From Pseudomonadota bacterium (GTDB lineage: Bacteria; Pseudomonadota; Alphaproteobacteria; Paracaedibacterales; CAIULA01): a stretch of 10,136 nucleotides of DNA. The stretch lies in contig JAJZHT010000034.1 of assembly GCA_021804455.1 (NCBI GenBank), positions 1 through 10,136 of the forward strand, in the 5' to 3' direction. Positions 1 to 6,423 of this stretch are shown here, one piece after another (positions within the stretch are counted from its first letter, which is position 1; the number at the start of each line of letters is the position of its first letter). Under the pieces are notes generated by a model that had not been told where the DNA came from, ran no database searches, and saw only the letters and a list, made by a program, of their open reading frames with translations. Made by a program: the position numbers and the translations under genes.

Positions 1-484
1 TGGGATTGGCATCGGCGCAGACTATTAAGATCCCTAAATTAAACGCCAACCCTAGTATCAATTGTGGCCAATAAATCAGACGTTTCATAAAGGGATAGAG
101 TAAAAGCAATCCTAATCCCACGATCCCTAACAATCGGGCTGTAGGATTCAAAAAAAGCCAAACTACGCCTCCTATTATCAAACACCCCACAAAGACAGCC
201 AAGGCTTGAAAAGGAGAGACTATACCAGCCGCTAAAGGCCGATTTTTGGTACGCTTTACATGCCTATCATAAGAACGATCGAACCAATCGTTGACAATGC
301 ATCCGGCACTACGTAGGCTTACAGCCCCTATTAAAAATAAGACCCCTTTTTGATAAAACGCTTTGTCATTACAAAGGTAGGACAAGGCCACCCCCCACCA
401 ACACGGCAATACCAATAACCATGTACCAATCGGCCTGTGCAAACGACAAAGATGGATTAAAGGAAGAATTCGAGTTATAACCAT
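1..484 (-). CDS. ubiA: 4-hydroxybenzoate polyprenyltransferase UbiA, partial (3' end outside window)
   Basis: UbiA is the membrane enzyme that joins a polyprenyl chain to 4-hydroxybenzoate, an early step of ubiquinone synthesis. Read on the minus strand from an ATG at 484-482, the frame stays open for 161 codons to the window edge, so roughly the last 40% of a normal ~290-residue protein is missing. The family signature is clear. Residues 65-73 form the Asp-rich NDxxDxxxD prenyl-diphosphate/Mg2+ site (NDWFDRSYD), followed by RHVKRTKNRPLAAG, and 'LHRPIGTWLLVLPCWWG' sits near the N-terminus. Hydrophobic membrane segments surround these motifs. The gene is divergent from rsmE, an arrangement often seen in alphaproteobacteria. 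The first ATG gives the expected short N-terminal lead before the first membrane helix. The identification is secure; the exact length of the prenyl chain used cannot be read from the sequence. Confidence 0.95.
   Translation of the reverse strand, partial: MVITRILPLIHLCRLHRPIGTWLLVLPCWWGVALSYLCNDKAFYQKGVLFLIGAVSLRSAGCIVNDWFDRSYDRHVKRTKNRPLAAGIVSPFQALAVFVGCLIIGGVVWLFLNPTARLLGIVGLGLLLLYPFMKRLIYWPQLILGLAFNLGILIVCADANP
453..481 (+). promoter_or_regulatory. possible sigma70-type promoter for rsmE operon
   Basis: A -10-like TATAAC (476-481, 5 of 6 to consensus) lies 17 bases downstream of a weak -35-like TGGATT (453-458, 3 of 6). It would start transcription around 488, about 20 bases ahead of the rsmE ATG at 511. 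It lies inside the 5' end of ubiA on the other strand, which the very short gap between the genes forces. This is a consensus match by eye in AT-rich DNA and may be chance. Confidence 0.25.
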
Positions 485-505
485 TGCATATTCTTAAACA
501 CTTTC

Positions 506-534
506 ATTTCATGACACGACTCTATCTGAATCAA
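506..534 (-). promoter_or_regulatory. possible sigma70-type promoter for ubiA
   Basis: On the minus strand TTGATT (529-534) and TGAAAT (506-511) are spaced by 17 bases. They would start transcription about 15 bases before the ubiA ATG. The -10 element matches only 4 of 6 positions, and the site lies inside the first codons of rsmE. It is offered because any ubiA promoter must lie here, not because the match is strong. Confidence 0.2.
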
Positions 535-1221
535 CCACTTACAGAAAAGGCCGAAATTGTTCTTTCTCAGGAACAAAACCATTATATTTCAACCGTTTTA
601 AGATATCAAAAAGGACAGACTTTAAAGGTTTTCAATGAAGTCGATGGAGAATGGGTAGCGGAAGTTTTTTCTTTAGGAAAAAAACAAACCGTTTTAAGAG
701 TTGATACCTGCCTTTTGGAACCTCGACAAACTCCCATTCTGTGGTTAGGATTTGCCCCACTAAAACAAGATGCCACTAATTTTTTATTAGAAAAAGCAAC
801 CGAATTAGGTGTCACGCATCTTCAACCCCTGTGGATGGAACGATCTAATACTCAAAGATTGAATCTTGACCGTTGGCAAAAGATTGTGACAGAGGCTAGC
901 CAACAATGCGAACGACATGACATTCCTCACATTATGGCAGAAAAAAAGTTAAGCGATTTCTTAGAAGATCTTCCTTCTTCCATTTCTTGGTTTGTACCCC
1001 TGGAACGACAGGATGCTCCTTTTTTTCTAGAAATTGTTAAAAATAACCCTGCTCGACCTTATGGATTTATTATTGGGCCAGAGGGGGGTTTTTCTTATGT
1101 TGAGAAAGAAAAGTTTAAAAAATCAACATTGATTCATTCCATAACCCTGGGACCGCGTATTTTAAGGGCCGAAACGGCAGCTCTAACTGTTTTGGCAATG
1201 GCCCAAACTATGTTATCATGA
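511..1221 (+). CDS. rsmE: 16S rRNA (uracil(1498)-N(3))-methyltransferase RsmE
   Basis: RsmE is the SPOUT-family enzyme that methylates N3 of U1498 in 16S rRNA of the 30S subunit, using S-adenosylmethionine. The product from ATG 511 is 236 residues, close to the usual ~240. An N-terminal PUA-like part begins [10 protein letters not shown]. The trefoil-knot SPOUT domain carries KATELGV (95-101), EASQQCER (128-135), the SAM-binding loop GPEGG (189-193) and the knot motif [11 protein letters not shown] (213-223). The frame could extend upstream to a TTG at 484, adding nine residues (MHILKHFHF) not typical of the family and abutting the ubiA start, so the ATG at 511 is preferred. No good Shine-Dalgarno sequence is visible before it. 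It heads a same-strand run with dut 16 bases downstream. Confidence 0.95.
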   Translation: MTRLYLNQPLTEKAEIVLSQEQNHYISTVLRYQKGQTLKVFNEVDGEWVAEVFSLGKKQTVLRVDTCLLEPRQTPILWLGFAPLKQDATNFLLEKATELGVTHLQPLWMERSNTQRLNLDRWQKIVTEASQQCERHDIPHIMAEKKLSDFLEDLPSSISWFVPLERQDAPFFLEIVKNNPARPYGFIIGPEGGFSYVEKEKFKKSTLIHSITLGPRILRAETAALTVLAMAQTMLS

Positions 1222-1228
1222 AAAGGAG
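1222..1228 (+). promoter_or_regulatory. ribosome binding site of dut
   Basis: AAAGGAG sits nine bases before the dut ATG at 1238, right after the rsmE stop. It is a near-consensus Shine-Dalgarno site and supports that start. Confidence 0.7.
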
Positions 1229-1237
1229 AAAAGCATT

Positions 1238-1681
1238 ATGACTTTAACCATTCCTATACAAAGAGTTAATTCCAAACTTCCCTTGCCAAAATATGCAACG
1301 CAACACAGCGCAGGCATGGATTTGATGGCCTCAATTGAAGAAGATTTAACCTTAAAAGCCGGTCACCGTTGCCGTGTACCTACAGGTATAGCCCTTGGCT
1401 TACCAGATAATTTTGAGGCTCAGATTCGATCGCGTTCGGGTTTGGCTTTAAAAAATGGGGTTGTTGTTTTGAATGCCCCTGGAACGATTGATGCTGACTA
1501 TCGAGGAGAAATTATAGTTCTTTTACAAAACCATAGCACCGAGGATTTCATCATAACACCGGGGATGCGTATTGCCCAAATGATCATCGCCCCTGTAACG
1601 CGCATAGAGTGGTCACTCCAAGATTCGCTTTCTTCAACCCCTCGTGGTGAGCAAGGATTTGGGTCAACAGGTCTTTTATGA
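1238..1681 (+). CDS. dut: deoxyuridine 5'-triphosphate nucleotidohydrolase (dUTPase)
   Basis: dUTPase hydrolyses dUTP to dUMP and pyrophosphate, keeping uracil out of DNA and supplying dUMP for thymidylate synthesis. The product is 147 residues, normal for the homotrimeric family, and all five conserved motifs are present in order. They are AGMDLMA (25-31), [11 protein letters not shown] (64-74), the uracil-binding and catalytic stretch [12 protein letters not shown] (80-91), [11 protein letters not shown] (109-119) and the C-terminal Gly-rich arm [13 protein letters not shown] (133-145). The catalytic Asp lies in motif 3. A good ribosome binding site precedes the ATG. The stop overlaps the start of the next gene (ATGA at 1678-1681), indicating one transcript and coupled translation. 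In many alphaproteobacteria dut sits elsewhere (for example beside coaBC), so its place between rsmE and an SH3 gene may be lineage-specific. Confidence 0.97.
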   Translation: MTLTIPIQRVNSKLPLPKYATQHSAGMDLMASIEEDLTLKAGHRCRVPTGIALGLPDNFEAQIRSRSGLALKNGVVVLNAPGTIDADYRGEIIVLLQNHSTEDFIITPGMRIAQMIIAPVTRIEWSLQDSLSSTPRGEQGFGSTGLL

Positions 1682-2190
1682 TGTATTGTTATAAATGGTG
1701 GGGTCTTGTTTTTCTTTTATGGGGAGTTTTAACGGTTTTTAGACCCGCCCATGCCGACACAACGGCCTTGCCTCTTCCTCGTTACGCTTCTTTGCGTTCT
1801 AACGCTGTTAATTTGCACGTTGGTCCAGGCAATAATTATCCTGTTGAATGGCAATACCTTCGTCAAGGATTGCCTGTAGAAATTATTGCTGAGTTTGATA
1901 CATGGCGACAAATTCGTGATTGGCAGGGAACCCAAGGGTGGGTTCATAAGAGTTTATTATCCGGTCGCCGAACGGTATGGATTTTGGACAAGATTCGCCC
2001 TTTACGACGTGATCCGGATGAAAAGGCCAAAATTATTGCCCAAATTGAACCTGGTGTGATTGGAAAATCCCTGGAATGCCAGGGGAATTGGTGTAAAATT
2101 GAAATTAAATCTGAACAAAAAACCTTTCGGGGTTGGATTAAGCGCCGATGCTTATGGGGAATTTATCCCAATGAAACTAAATTTAAGTAA
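1678..2190 (+). CDS. exported protein with two bacterial SH3-like domains
   Basis: A 170-residue protein begins with a signal peptide: charged start, hydrophobic run at about 8-20 and a likely cleavage site AHA|D at 26/27. It should therefore act in the periplasm or envelope. Two SH3-like repeats follow. The first (about 36-102) has the typical start [16 protein letters not shown] and the pattern 'W..I.DW.GTQGWVH'. The second (about 105-158) is more divergent and ends with [13 protein letters not shown]. This matches the small SH3 (SH3_3/SH3_4, DUF1058-type) proteins common in alphaproteobacteria. Such domains often bind peptidoglycan or other envelope ligands, but the ligand here is unknown. 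Two cysteines in the second repeat (134 and 139) might pair. The ATG at 1678 overlaps the dut stop; a second ATG at 1681 is equally possible. The stop (TAA 2188-2190) overlaps the znuC ATG by one base. Confidence 0.88.
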   Translation: MMYCYKWWGLVFLLWGVLTVFRPAHADTTALPLPRYASLRSNAVNLHVGPGNNYPVEWQYLRQGLPVEIIAEFDTWRQIRDWQGTQGWVHKSLLSGRRTVWILDKIRPLRRDPDEKAKIIAQIEPGVIGKSLECQGNWCKIEIKSEQKTFRGWIKRRCLWGIYPNETKFK

Positions 2191-2948
2191 TGACTAATTC
2201 TTCTCCCTTACTTTCAGTGCAAGGTGTTACCTATCGTCTTTTTGATAAGGTTATCCTTGATAACGTCACGTTTGCCTTATGGCCTGGTGAAATTATAACT
2301 ATCATTGGCCCTAATGGCGCTGGTAAGACAACTCTTTTAAAACTTATTTTGGGTCTTATAAAACCTACTGCGGGTTATATTGTCTATCAAAGAACCCTTC
2401 AGGTCGGCTATATGCCGCAAAAAATAGACACGAATCCTCTTTTGCCTCTTACGGTCGAAAGGTTCTTAAACTTATCGCAACCTGATCAGGTTTCTCCGGA
2501 TTTTTTTAATCAAACTCTTCACAGAGTTGGCATCATATCCTTGAAAAAACAATCCCTTAAGACTCTATCAGGGGGAGAATGGCAACGCGTTCTACTGGCC
2601 CGTGCCCTTTTGCGGAAGCCAACCTTGCTTATTTTGGATGAACCTGCCCAGGGTGTCGATGTGGTAGGACAAGCCGAATTTTACCAATTATTATCCGATT
2701 TGCGTGATCAACTGAAATGTGCGATTCTTTTGGTTTCCCATGATTTACATCTTGTTATGGCTTCTACCAATCATGTTATCTGTTTAAATCATCATATTTG
2801 TTGTTCAGGACACCCTACTTCCGTGATGAAAGATCCGAAATATCACGATCTTTTTGCTACCCCGATCACACCCGGGAAAGTCAACATCCTTCCCTATGTT
2901 CATCATCATGATCATCGTCACGATGGTTCCTGCTATGACCCTACTTAG
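2190..2948 (+). CDS. znuC: zinc ABC transporter ATP-binding protein ZnuC
   Basis: ZnuC is the cytoplasmic ATPase that drives zinc import through ZnuB. The 252-residue product has the full ABC set: Walker A GPNGAGKT (40-47), Q-loop MPQK (75-78), signature LSGGEWQR (126-133), Walker B LLILDEP (146-152) and the switch His in SHDLH (183-187). ZnuC-like details are the sequence after the switch (HVICLNHHICCSGHP, 195-209) and a His-rich C-terminal tail at 238-246 (HHHDHRHDG), which could bind zinc. The closely related manganese/iron importers of the same subfamily are the main alternative; the tail and the ZnuB-like partner favour zinc. The start overlaps the upstream stop by one base (TAATG at 2188-2192), and its 3' end overlaps znuB, so translation is probably coupled. 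ZnuA is not nearby. Confidence 0.92.
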   Translation: MTNSSPLLSVQGVTYRLFDKVILDNVTFALWPGEIITIIGPNGAGKTTLLKLILGLIKPTAGYIVYQRTLQVGYMPQKIDTNPLLPLTVERFLNLSQPDQVSPDFFNQTLHRVGIISLKKQSLKTLSGGEWQRVLLARALLRKPTLLILDEPAQGVDVVGQAEFYQLLSDLRDQLKCAILLVSHDLHLVMASTNHVICLNHHICCSGHPTSVMKDPKYHDLFATPITPGKVNILPYVHHHDHRHDGSCYDPT

Positions 2949-3726
2949 CTTTCTGATGGTTCCCTGGATTGCAGGTGTTGGGTTGTCTGTTATCATCAGC
3001 AATGTGGGATGTTTTATCGTTTGGCGTAGGCTTTCCTTTTTTGGGGATGCTTTAGCCCACAGTGCCCTTTTGGGAGTAGCCCTTGGACTTATTTTAAATA
3101 TCCCGTTATTTTGGGGAGTTTTAATCATTTGTCTTTTAAGTGCAGTTATTTTAACCTTAACTGCCAATCAACCATCTTTAGCCAGTGATACTTCCCTAGC
3201 AATAGTATCCTATGGTTCTTTAGCTTTAGGAATTTTAGCGGTCAGTAAACTGGCTGTACGGGTTGACCCAGCAAGTTACCTGTTTGGGGATATTCTGACT
3301 GTGACGTGGTATGACGTTATGGGTGTCTTTGGTGTTGCCATCCTTGTGGTTTTATTTTTTTATCACCATTGGCAACGCCTGTTGTTGATGACATTGCATT
3401 TCGAGTTAGCCCAAGCAGAAGGGTTGCAAGTTCAAAATTTACAACTTCAGTTAACTTTAGTGTTGGCCCTTACGGTAGCGGCCTGTCTTAAATTTATTGG
3501 GGTTTTATTGGTGCCTGCATTGCTGGTGATCCCCCCTGCAACAGCAGCGCGTTATGCCACGACTCCTGAATCCATGGCCTGGATAACCTTCCTCCTCGCC
3601 CTTATTAGTATTACCGTCGGACTTTTCCTTTCTGTTATTTTGAACATAGCCAGCGGGGCCTCCATCGTTATAACGGCTTTATGTCTTTTTATTATAAGCC
3701 AACTGAATCCATCAAAAGTGTACTGA
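2935..3726 (+). CDS. znuB: zinc ABC transporter permease ZnuB
   Basis: ZnuB is the inner-membrane channel subunit of the ABC-3 (ZnuB/MntB/TroC) permease family and works with ZnuC and a periplasmic zinc-binding protein. The diagnostic stretch WRRLSFFGDALAHSALLG follows the first membrane segment, and about eight hydrophobic segments follow. From ATG 2935 the product is 263 residues with 29 residues before WRR, close to the spacing in known ZnuB proteins. The frame is open further upstream, with starts at 2854, 2896, 2908 and 2923. These would add up to 27 residues, including MFIIMIIVTMVPA, while overlapping the znuC His tail. No strong ribosome binding site decides among them, and 2935 was chosen by family alignment from memory. 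It overlaps znuC by 14 bases and is the last gene of the rsmE-dut-SH3-znuCB run. Confidence 0.9.
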   Translation: MTLLSFLMVPWIAGVGLSVIISNVGCFIVWRRLSFFGDALAHSALLGVALGLILNIPLFWGVLIICLLSAVILTLTANQPSLASDTSLAIVSYGSLALGILAVSKLAVRVDPASYLFGDILTVTWYDVMGVFGVAILVVLFFYHHWQRLLLMTLHFELAQAEGLQVQNLQLQLTLVLALTVAACLKFIGVLLVPALLVIPPATAARYATTPESMAWITFLLALISITVGLFLSVILNIASGASIVITALCLFIISQLNPSKVY

Positions 3727-3774
3727 ACTCTTATTGGGAACTCAGTCCATATTTTCCATAATAATCGTTGAAAA

Positions 3775-3788
3775 TTATTAAGTAATAA
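3775..3788. repeat. short inverted repeat TTATTA-AG-TAATAA
   Basis: Perfect six-base arms (3775-3780 and 3783-3788) around a two-base centre, in the AT-rich gap after znuB. It has no GC-rich stem and no following T-run, so it does not look like a standard intrinsic terminator. It may be a weak operator or a chance product of base composition. Confidence 0.3.
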
Positions 3789-3807
3789 CCACCTATAAAA
3801 AAAATAG

Positions 3808-3824
3808 ATTTTGTTAAACAAAAT
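3808..3824. repeat. 17-base perfect palindrome upstream of the 506-residue secreted protein gene
   Basis: Positions 3808-3815 (ATTTTGTT) and 3817-3824 (AACAAAAT) are exact inverted arms around one central A. It lies 48 bases before the ATG at 3873, a position suited to a dimeric repressor or activator. It does not match the Zur or Fur consensus as I know them. The rest of the 146-base gap (3727-3872) is AT-rich, and I see no convincing terminator for znuB and no clear sigma70 promoter in it. Confidence 0.45.
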
Positions 3825-3853
3825 AATTATTTAAATTTCTCAGAAGAAAATAC

Positions 3854-3862
3854 AGAGGGGAG
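3854..3862 (+). promoter_or_regulatory. ribosome binding site of the 506-residue protein gene
   Basis: AGAGGGGAG lies ten bases before the ATG at 3873. It is a strong purine-rich site and supports this start and real translation of the unrecognised gene. Confidence 0.65.
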
Positions 3863-3872
3863 TTTCTTATTT

Positions 3873-5393
3873 ATGAGGATATTATGGATCGTAGTCATTC
3901 TTCATAGTCTGTGCATAAATTCAATGAAAGCTTTGGAAGAAAAAGAAATACCAAACTGTGTGCCTGTTTTTACTCAGGCCTCTTTAGACACCATTCAGAG
4001 ACATTTCACCCATTGGTCTTATGCTATAGAAGAACAACAGGAGCAAACCGAAAAATATAGAAGTCAACTTGGAGAAGAGTACTCAAATAAAATTAACAAG
4101 ATGCTTGAAATAAGAGCAAAAGAAGTTTCTGATTTTTCATCTATGCTGCCCACCAATCTATCTAATTTAAACTCGCTATCCGCCCTCTCTAGACTTCTTG
4201 ATAAGCTTTTGCTTCATCGGATAGAATGGATTCGTCTTCGAAAGGGGGTTGTAGATCAAAGTAAAGCAGCCAAAATGGGTTATGTAGAGCTCACACCTCG
4301 TACAGAGGAAAGAATTGATGAGTATGAAAACTTTCTCGATTATTCTAAAATTTCTTATAATGCCAATATGGTGAAAAGCATTTGTTTTCATCAGACAATC
4401 AAAGCCACTTTTGATCTTTGCGTCAAATTGTTGGGTGGTGATCCCAGGAAGCTGGGAGCCAATATCAAACATAAAATATGCTCTCAACCCAGCTTATTTG
4501 ATTATCTGCAAGGAACAGGAAATAATCCGTGGGCTTTGGATTTTACCTTAGGCCTAGATGCCTATAAAAACAAGCAATATCATCCAGAGCCCGATTGGAT
4601 ATTTATTGCTTATTATTACGTACCAACAATAAAAGAGGAGGTAACCTTTTATAGTTGTATGGGAAAGGGCCGTAATAAAGAAGAAGTGATAAAAACTCCG
4701 TTTGAAGCAGGGTACCCTTTTCATAAAAACCTTCCTATTCCTGAATTTCTAGCCGTAAAGTCTGTGGAAACTCCTAAAAAAATAGGAAATATTTTAGCGC
4801 CAGAAGTTAAGAAAGAACCCGAGACAAAACCTGAAAAGATACCTGAAACACATTTTAAATCTTCCCAAGAGGAAATTTGTAATAGTGAACCTCAAAAAGA
4901 AGCAGTTCCTGAAGTATTTTTATCTCAAACACACGGTAATGATCAAAAAAACCAAGAGACTGGAGTTCTGATACAACCAAATAATAGGGGGGAAGAGCAA
5001 GGTGAGCTGGACGAATACCTAAAAGAAGATTCTGTTGTAACCCCCCAAAAATTTAAAAAAGATAAAGAATCTAAAAAGAACCTTCTTACGCCTAGTAAAG
5101 CTGTCAAAACAACCATGACAAGTCGCTTTTTGAAAGTTCAAAATTGGTTAGAAGATACTTTATTTAATGCTCAAAAAAAGGTTATTAAGAGCCAAGAATG
5201 GGAAAATAATCTAAAAAAGATTGATGGGGTTACTATTAATAAGAATTCTGGTTCTTCACATTTTGAGGTCCTTCTGGATGGAAAAGTGAAAGGAGGATAC
5301 TTTCGCACACATACGGAATACAGCCTTGGTTATAAGAAATGGTTACAAAGGATTATCTTAGAACTTGGCTATACACCTGAAAAAAATCAGTAA
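3873..5393 (+). CDS. large secreted protein of unknown function with a HicA-like C-terminal segment
   Basis: I do not recognise this 506-residue protein as a named family. It starts with a signal peptide (hydrophobic residues about 3-14, likely cleavage after SMKA, residue 20), so it is predicted to leave the cytoplasm. Residues about 29-295 look folded: helical and charged at first, then a part with scattered Cys and aromatic residues (for example IFIAYYYVP). Residues about 297-415 are low-complexity and rich in Lys, Glu, Pro and Gln, a probable flexible linker. Residues about 416-503 look folded again. Within these, 450-480 read IDGVTINKNSGSSHFEV, then LLDGKVKGGYFRTHT. This has the layout of HicA-like/dsRBD-fold domains (beta strand, Gly-Ser-Ser-His, beta strands, basic strand, then a helix at WLQRIILELGY). 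That assignment is inference by eye. The gene stands alone with its own ribosome binding site, and its central part is clearly more A-rich than flanking housekeeping genes. Confidence 0.85.
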   Translation: MRILWIVVILHSLCINSMKALEEKEIPNCVPVFTQASLDTIQRHFTHWSYAIEEQQEQTEKYRSQLGEEYSNKINKMLEIRAKEVSDFSSMLPTNLSNLNSLSALSRLLDKLLLHRIEWIRLRKGVVDQSKAAKMGYVELTPRTEERIDEYENFLDYSKISYNANMVKSICFHQTIKATFDLCVKLLGGDPRKLGANIKHKICSQPSLFDYLQGTGNNPWALDFTLGLDAYKNKQYHPEPDWIFIAYYYVPTIKEEVTFYSCMGKGRNKEEVIKTPFEAGYPFHKNLPIPEFLAVKSVETPKKIGNILAPEVKKEPETKPEKIPETHFKSSQEEICNSEPQKEAVPEVFLSQTHGNDQKNQETGVLIQPNNRGEEQGELDEYLKEDSVVTPQKFKKDKESKKNLLTPSKAVKTTMTSRFLKVQNWLEDTLFNAQKKVIKSQEWENNLKKIDGVTINKNSGSSHFEVLLDGKVKGGYFRTHTEYSLGYKKWLQRIILELGYTPEKNQ

Positions 5394-5480
5394 AAAGATA
5401 CAATGGCGCTGTTTATTAAAAAGAGCCTGTTAGAAAACACGATTCCTGTTCTTTGCTTTTTATGATAGGTGTAGGGAAGA

Positions 5481-5519
5481 ATGTTAACTGTTAAAGGGGG
5501 GGCATTTAAAAAGTGCTAA
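5481..5519 (+). other. possible 12-codon leader ORF overlapping the lipA start
   Basis: ATG 5481 opens a frame of 12 codons ending at TAA 5517-5519, which overlaps the lipA GTG (5513) in another reading frame. A purine-rich GTAGGGAAGA immediately precedes it, rather close to the ATG. It contains the seven-G run (5496-5502) that also appears to be the lipA ribosome binding site. So short an ORF can easily occur by chance, and nothing shows that it is translated. Confidence 0.15.
5493..5502 (+). promoter_or_regulatory. G-rich ribosome binding site of lipA
   Basis: AAAGGGGGGG ends ten bases before the GTG at 5513. An in-frame TAA at 5507-5509 excludes any start further upstream, so this site together with the GTG defines lipA translation. 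The seven-G homopolymer is unusual; the anti-SD pairing would come from its AAAGG-GG part. Confidence 0.5.
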
Positions 5520-6418
5520 CGTCTTCATCTGGTTCTAAGAAGCCTTCTTGGATTCGTGTTAAAGCGCCTGTCTCCACCACGTATCAAGAGACTTTAAACT
5601 TGGTTAAACAGCACAGGTTGCACACCGTTTGTGAGGAGGCAGCTTGTCCCAACATTGGCGAATGTTGGTCAAAAAAACATGCCACGATGATGATTCTAGG
5701 GGATGTTTGTACCCGGGCTTGCGCCTTTTGTAACATTAAAACAGGGCGTCCCGATCAGTTGGATCCCCATGAGCCAGAGCGCATAGGGGCAGCTGTTGCC
5801 CAGCTGGGGCTGACCCATGTGGTTATTACATCCGTTGATCGTGATGATTTACAGGATGGCGGAGCTTTACACTTTGCGCAAACAATCCACCATATTCGCC
5901 AGAATTCCCCCTGTACCACTGTTGAGATTTTAACCCCTGATTTCTTACGAAAAGAGGGGGCTTTGGAAATGGTTGTCGCTGCCAAACCGGATGTCTATAA
6001 CCATAATTTAGAAACAGTGCCCCGTCTTTATCCAACCGTACGACCTGGAGCCCGTTATTTCCATTCGTTACGGCTTTTAGATCGCGTTAAACAGCTTGAT
6101 CCCAGTATCTTTACAAAATCAGGCATTATGGTGGGGCTGGGTGAAACAAAGGCAGAGGTTCATCAAGTTATGGATGATCTTAGAAGTGCCAACGTTGATT
6201 TCATAACCCTTGGTCAGTATCTGCAGCCCACCCCAAAACACCATCCTGTTAGGGAATATATCCACCCTGATGAATTTGATCAGTACGCCTCAGCGGCCCG
6301 TGGAAAAGGTTTTCTTGTTGTATCGGCATCGCCCTTAACGCGATCTTCCTATCATGCGGATCAGGATTTTGAAAAACTAAAAAAGGCCAGACAACAGAAA
6401 TTGCAAAAGATTGCCTGA
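5513..6418 (+). CDS. lipA: lipoyl synthase LipA
   Basis: LipA is the radical-SAM enzyme that inserts two sulfur atoms into protein-bound octanoyl groups, making lipoyl-E2 and lipoyl-H proteins of the 2-oxoacid dehydrogenase and glycine cleavage systems. The product has 301 residues, normal length. The auxiliary [4Fe-4S] cluster ligands are in [15 protein letters not shown] (Cys40, Cys45, Cys51), with the conserved C-terminal RSSYHA motif (around 277-282) that supplies the Ser ligand. The radical-SAM cluster is CTRACAFCN (Cys66, Cys70, Cys73). PSWIRVKAP near the N-terminus is also typical. The start is the GTG at 5513: a TAA four bases upstream blocks the frame, and the next candidates would cut into conserved sequence. 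The coq10-like gene follows after five bases, so the two are probably cotranscribed. The 119-base region before lipA shows no clear promoter by eye. Confidence 0.97.
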   Translation: MLTSSSGSKKPSWIRVKAPVSTTYQETLNLVKQHRLHTVCEEAACPNIGECWSKKHATMMILGDVCTRACAFCNIKTGRPDQLDPHEPERIGAAVAQLGLTHVVITSVDRDDLQDGGALHFAQTIHHIRQNSPCTTVEILTPDFLRKEGALEMVVAAKPDVYNHNLETVPRLYPTVRPGARYFHSLRLLDRVKQLDPSIFTKSGIMVGLGETKAEVHQVMDDLRSANVDFITLGQYLQPTPKHHPVREYIHPDEFDQYASAARGKGFLVVSASPLTRSSYHADQDFEKLKKARQQKLQKIA

Positions 6419-6423
6419 TTGTT

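Noticed and set aside
2805..3167. 120-codon open frame on the minus strand across the znuC/znuB junction
   Set aside because: It is antisense to two clear transporter genes, has a basic low-information composition and has no supporting ribosome binding site.
3724..3746. Possible terminator after znuB (ACTGA ... TCAGT)
   Set aside because: Only five base pairs form, the loop is long and no T-run follows, so it does not meet the pattern of an intrinsic terminator.
3768..3799. TTGAAA ... TATAAA as a sigma70 promoter for the 506-residue protein gene
   Set aside because: The spacer is 20 bases, outside the usual 16-18, and the region is so AT-rich that such hexamers are expected by chance.
3808..3824. 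Zur or Fur box reading of the 17-base palindrome
   Set aside because: It lacks the GTTATA/TATAAC-type core of Zur sites and the GATAAT repeats of Fur sites, and it lies downstream, not upstream, of the zinc transporter genes.
5432..5465. Hairpin-like AGAAAACA / TGTTCTTT followed by GCTTTTTAT downstream of the 506-residue protein gene
   Set aside because: The stem has a mismatch, a wobble pair and few GC pairs. The T-stretch is suggestive, but the structure is too weak to call a terminator.
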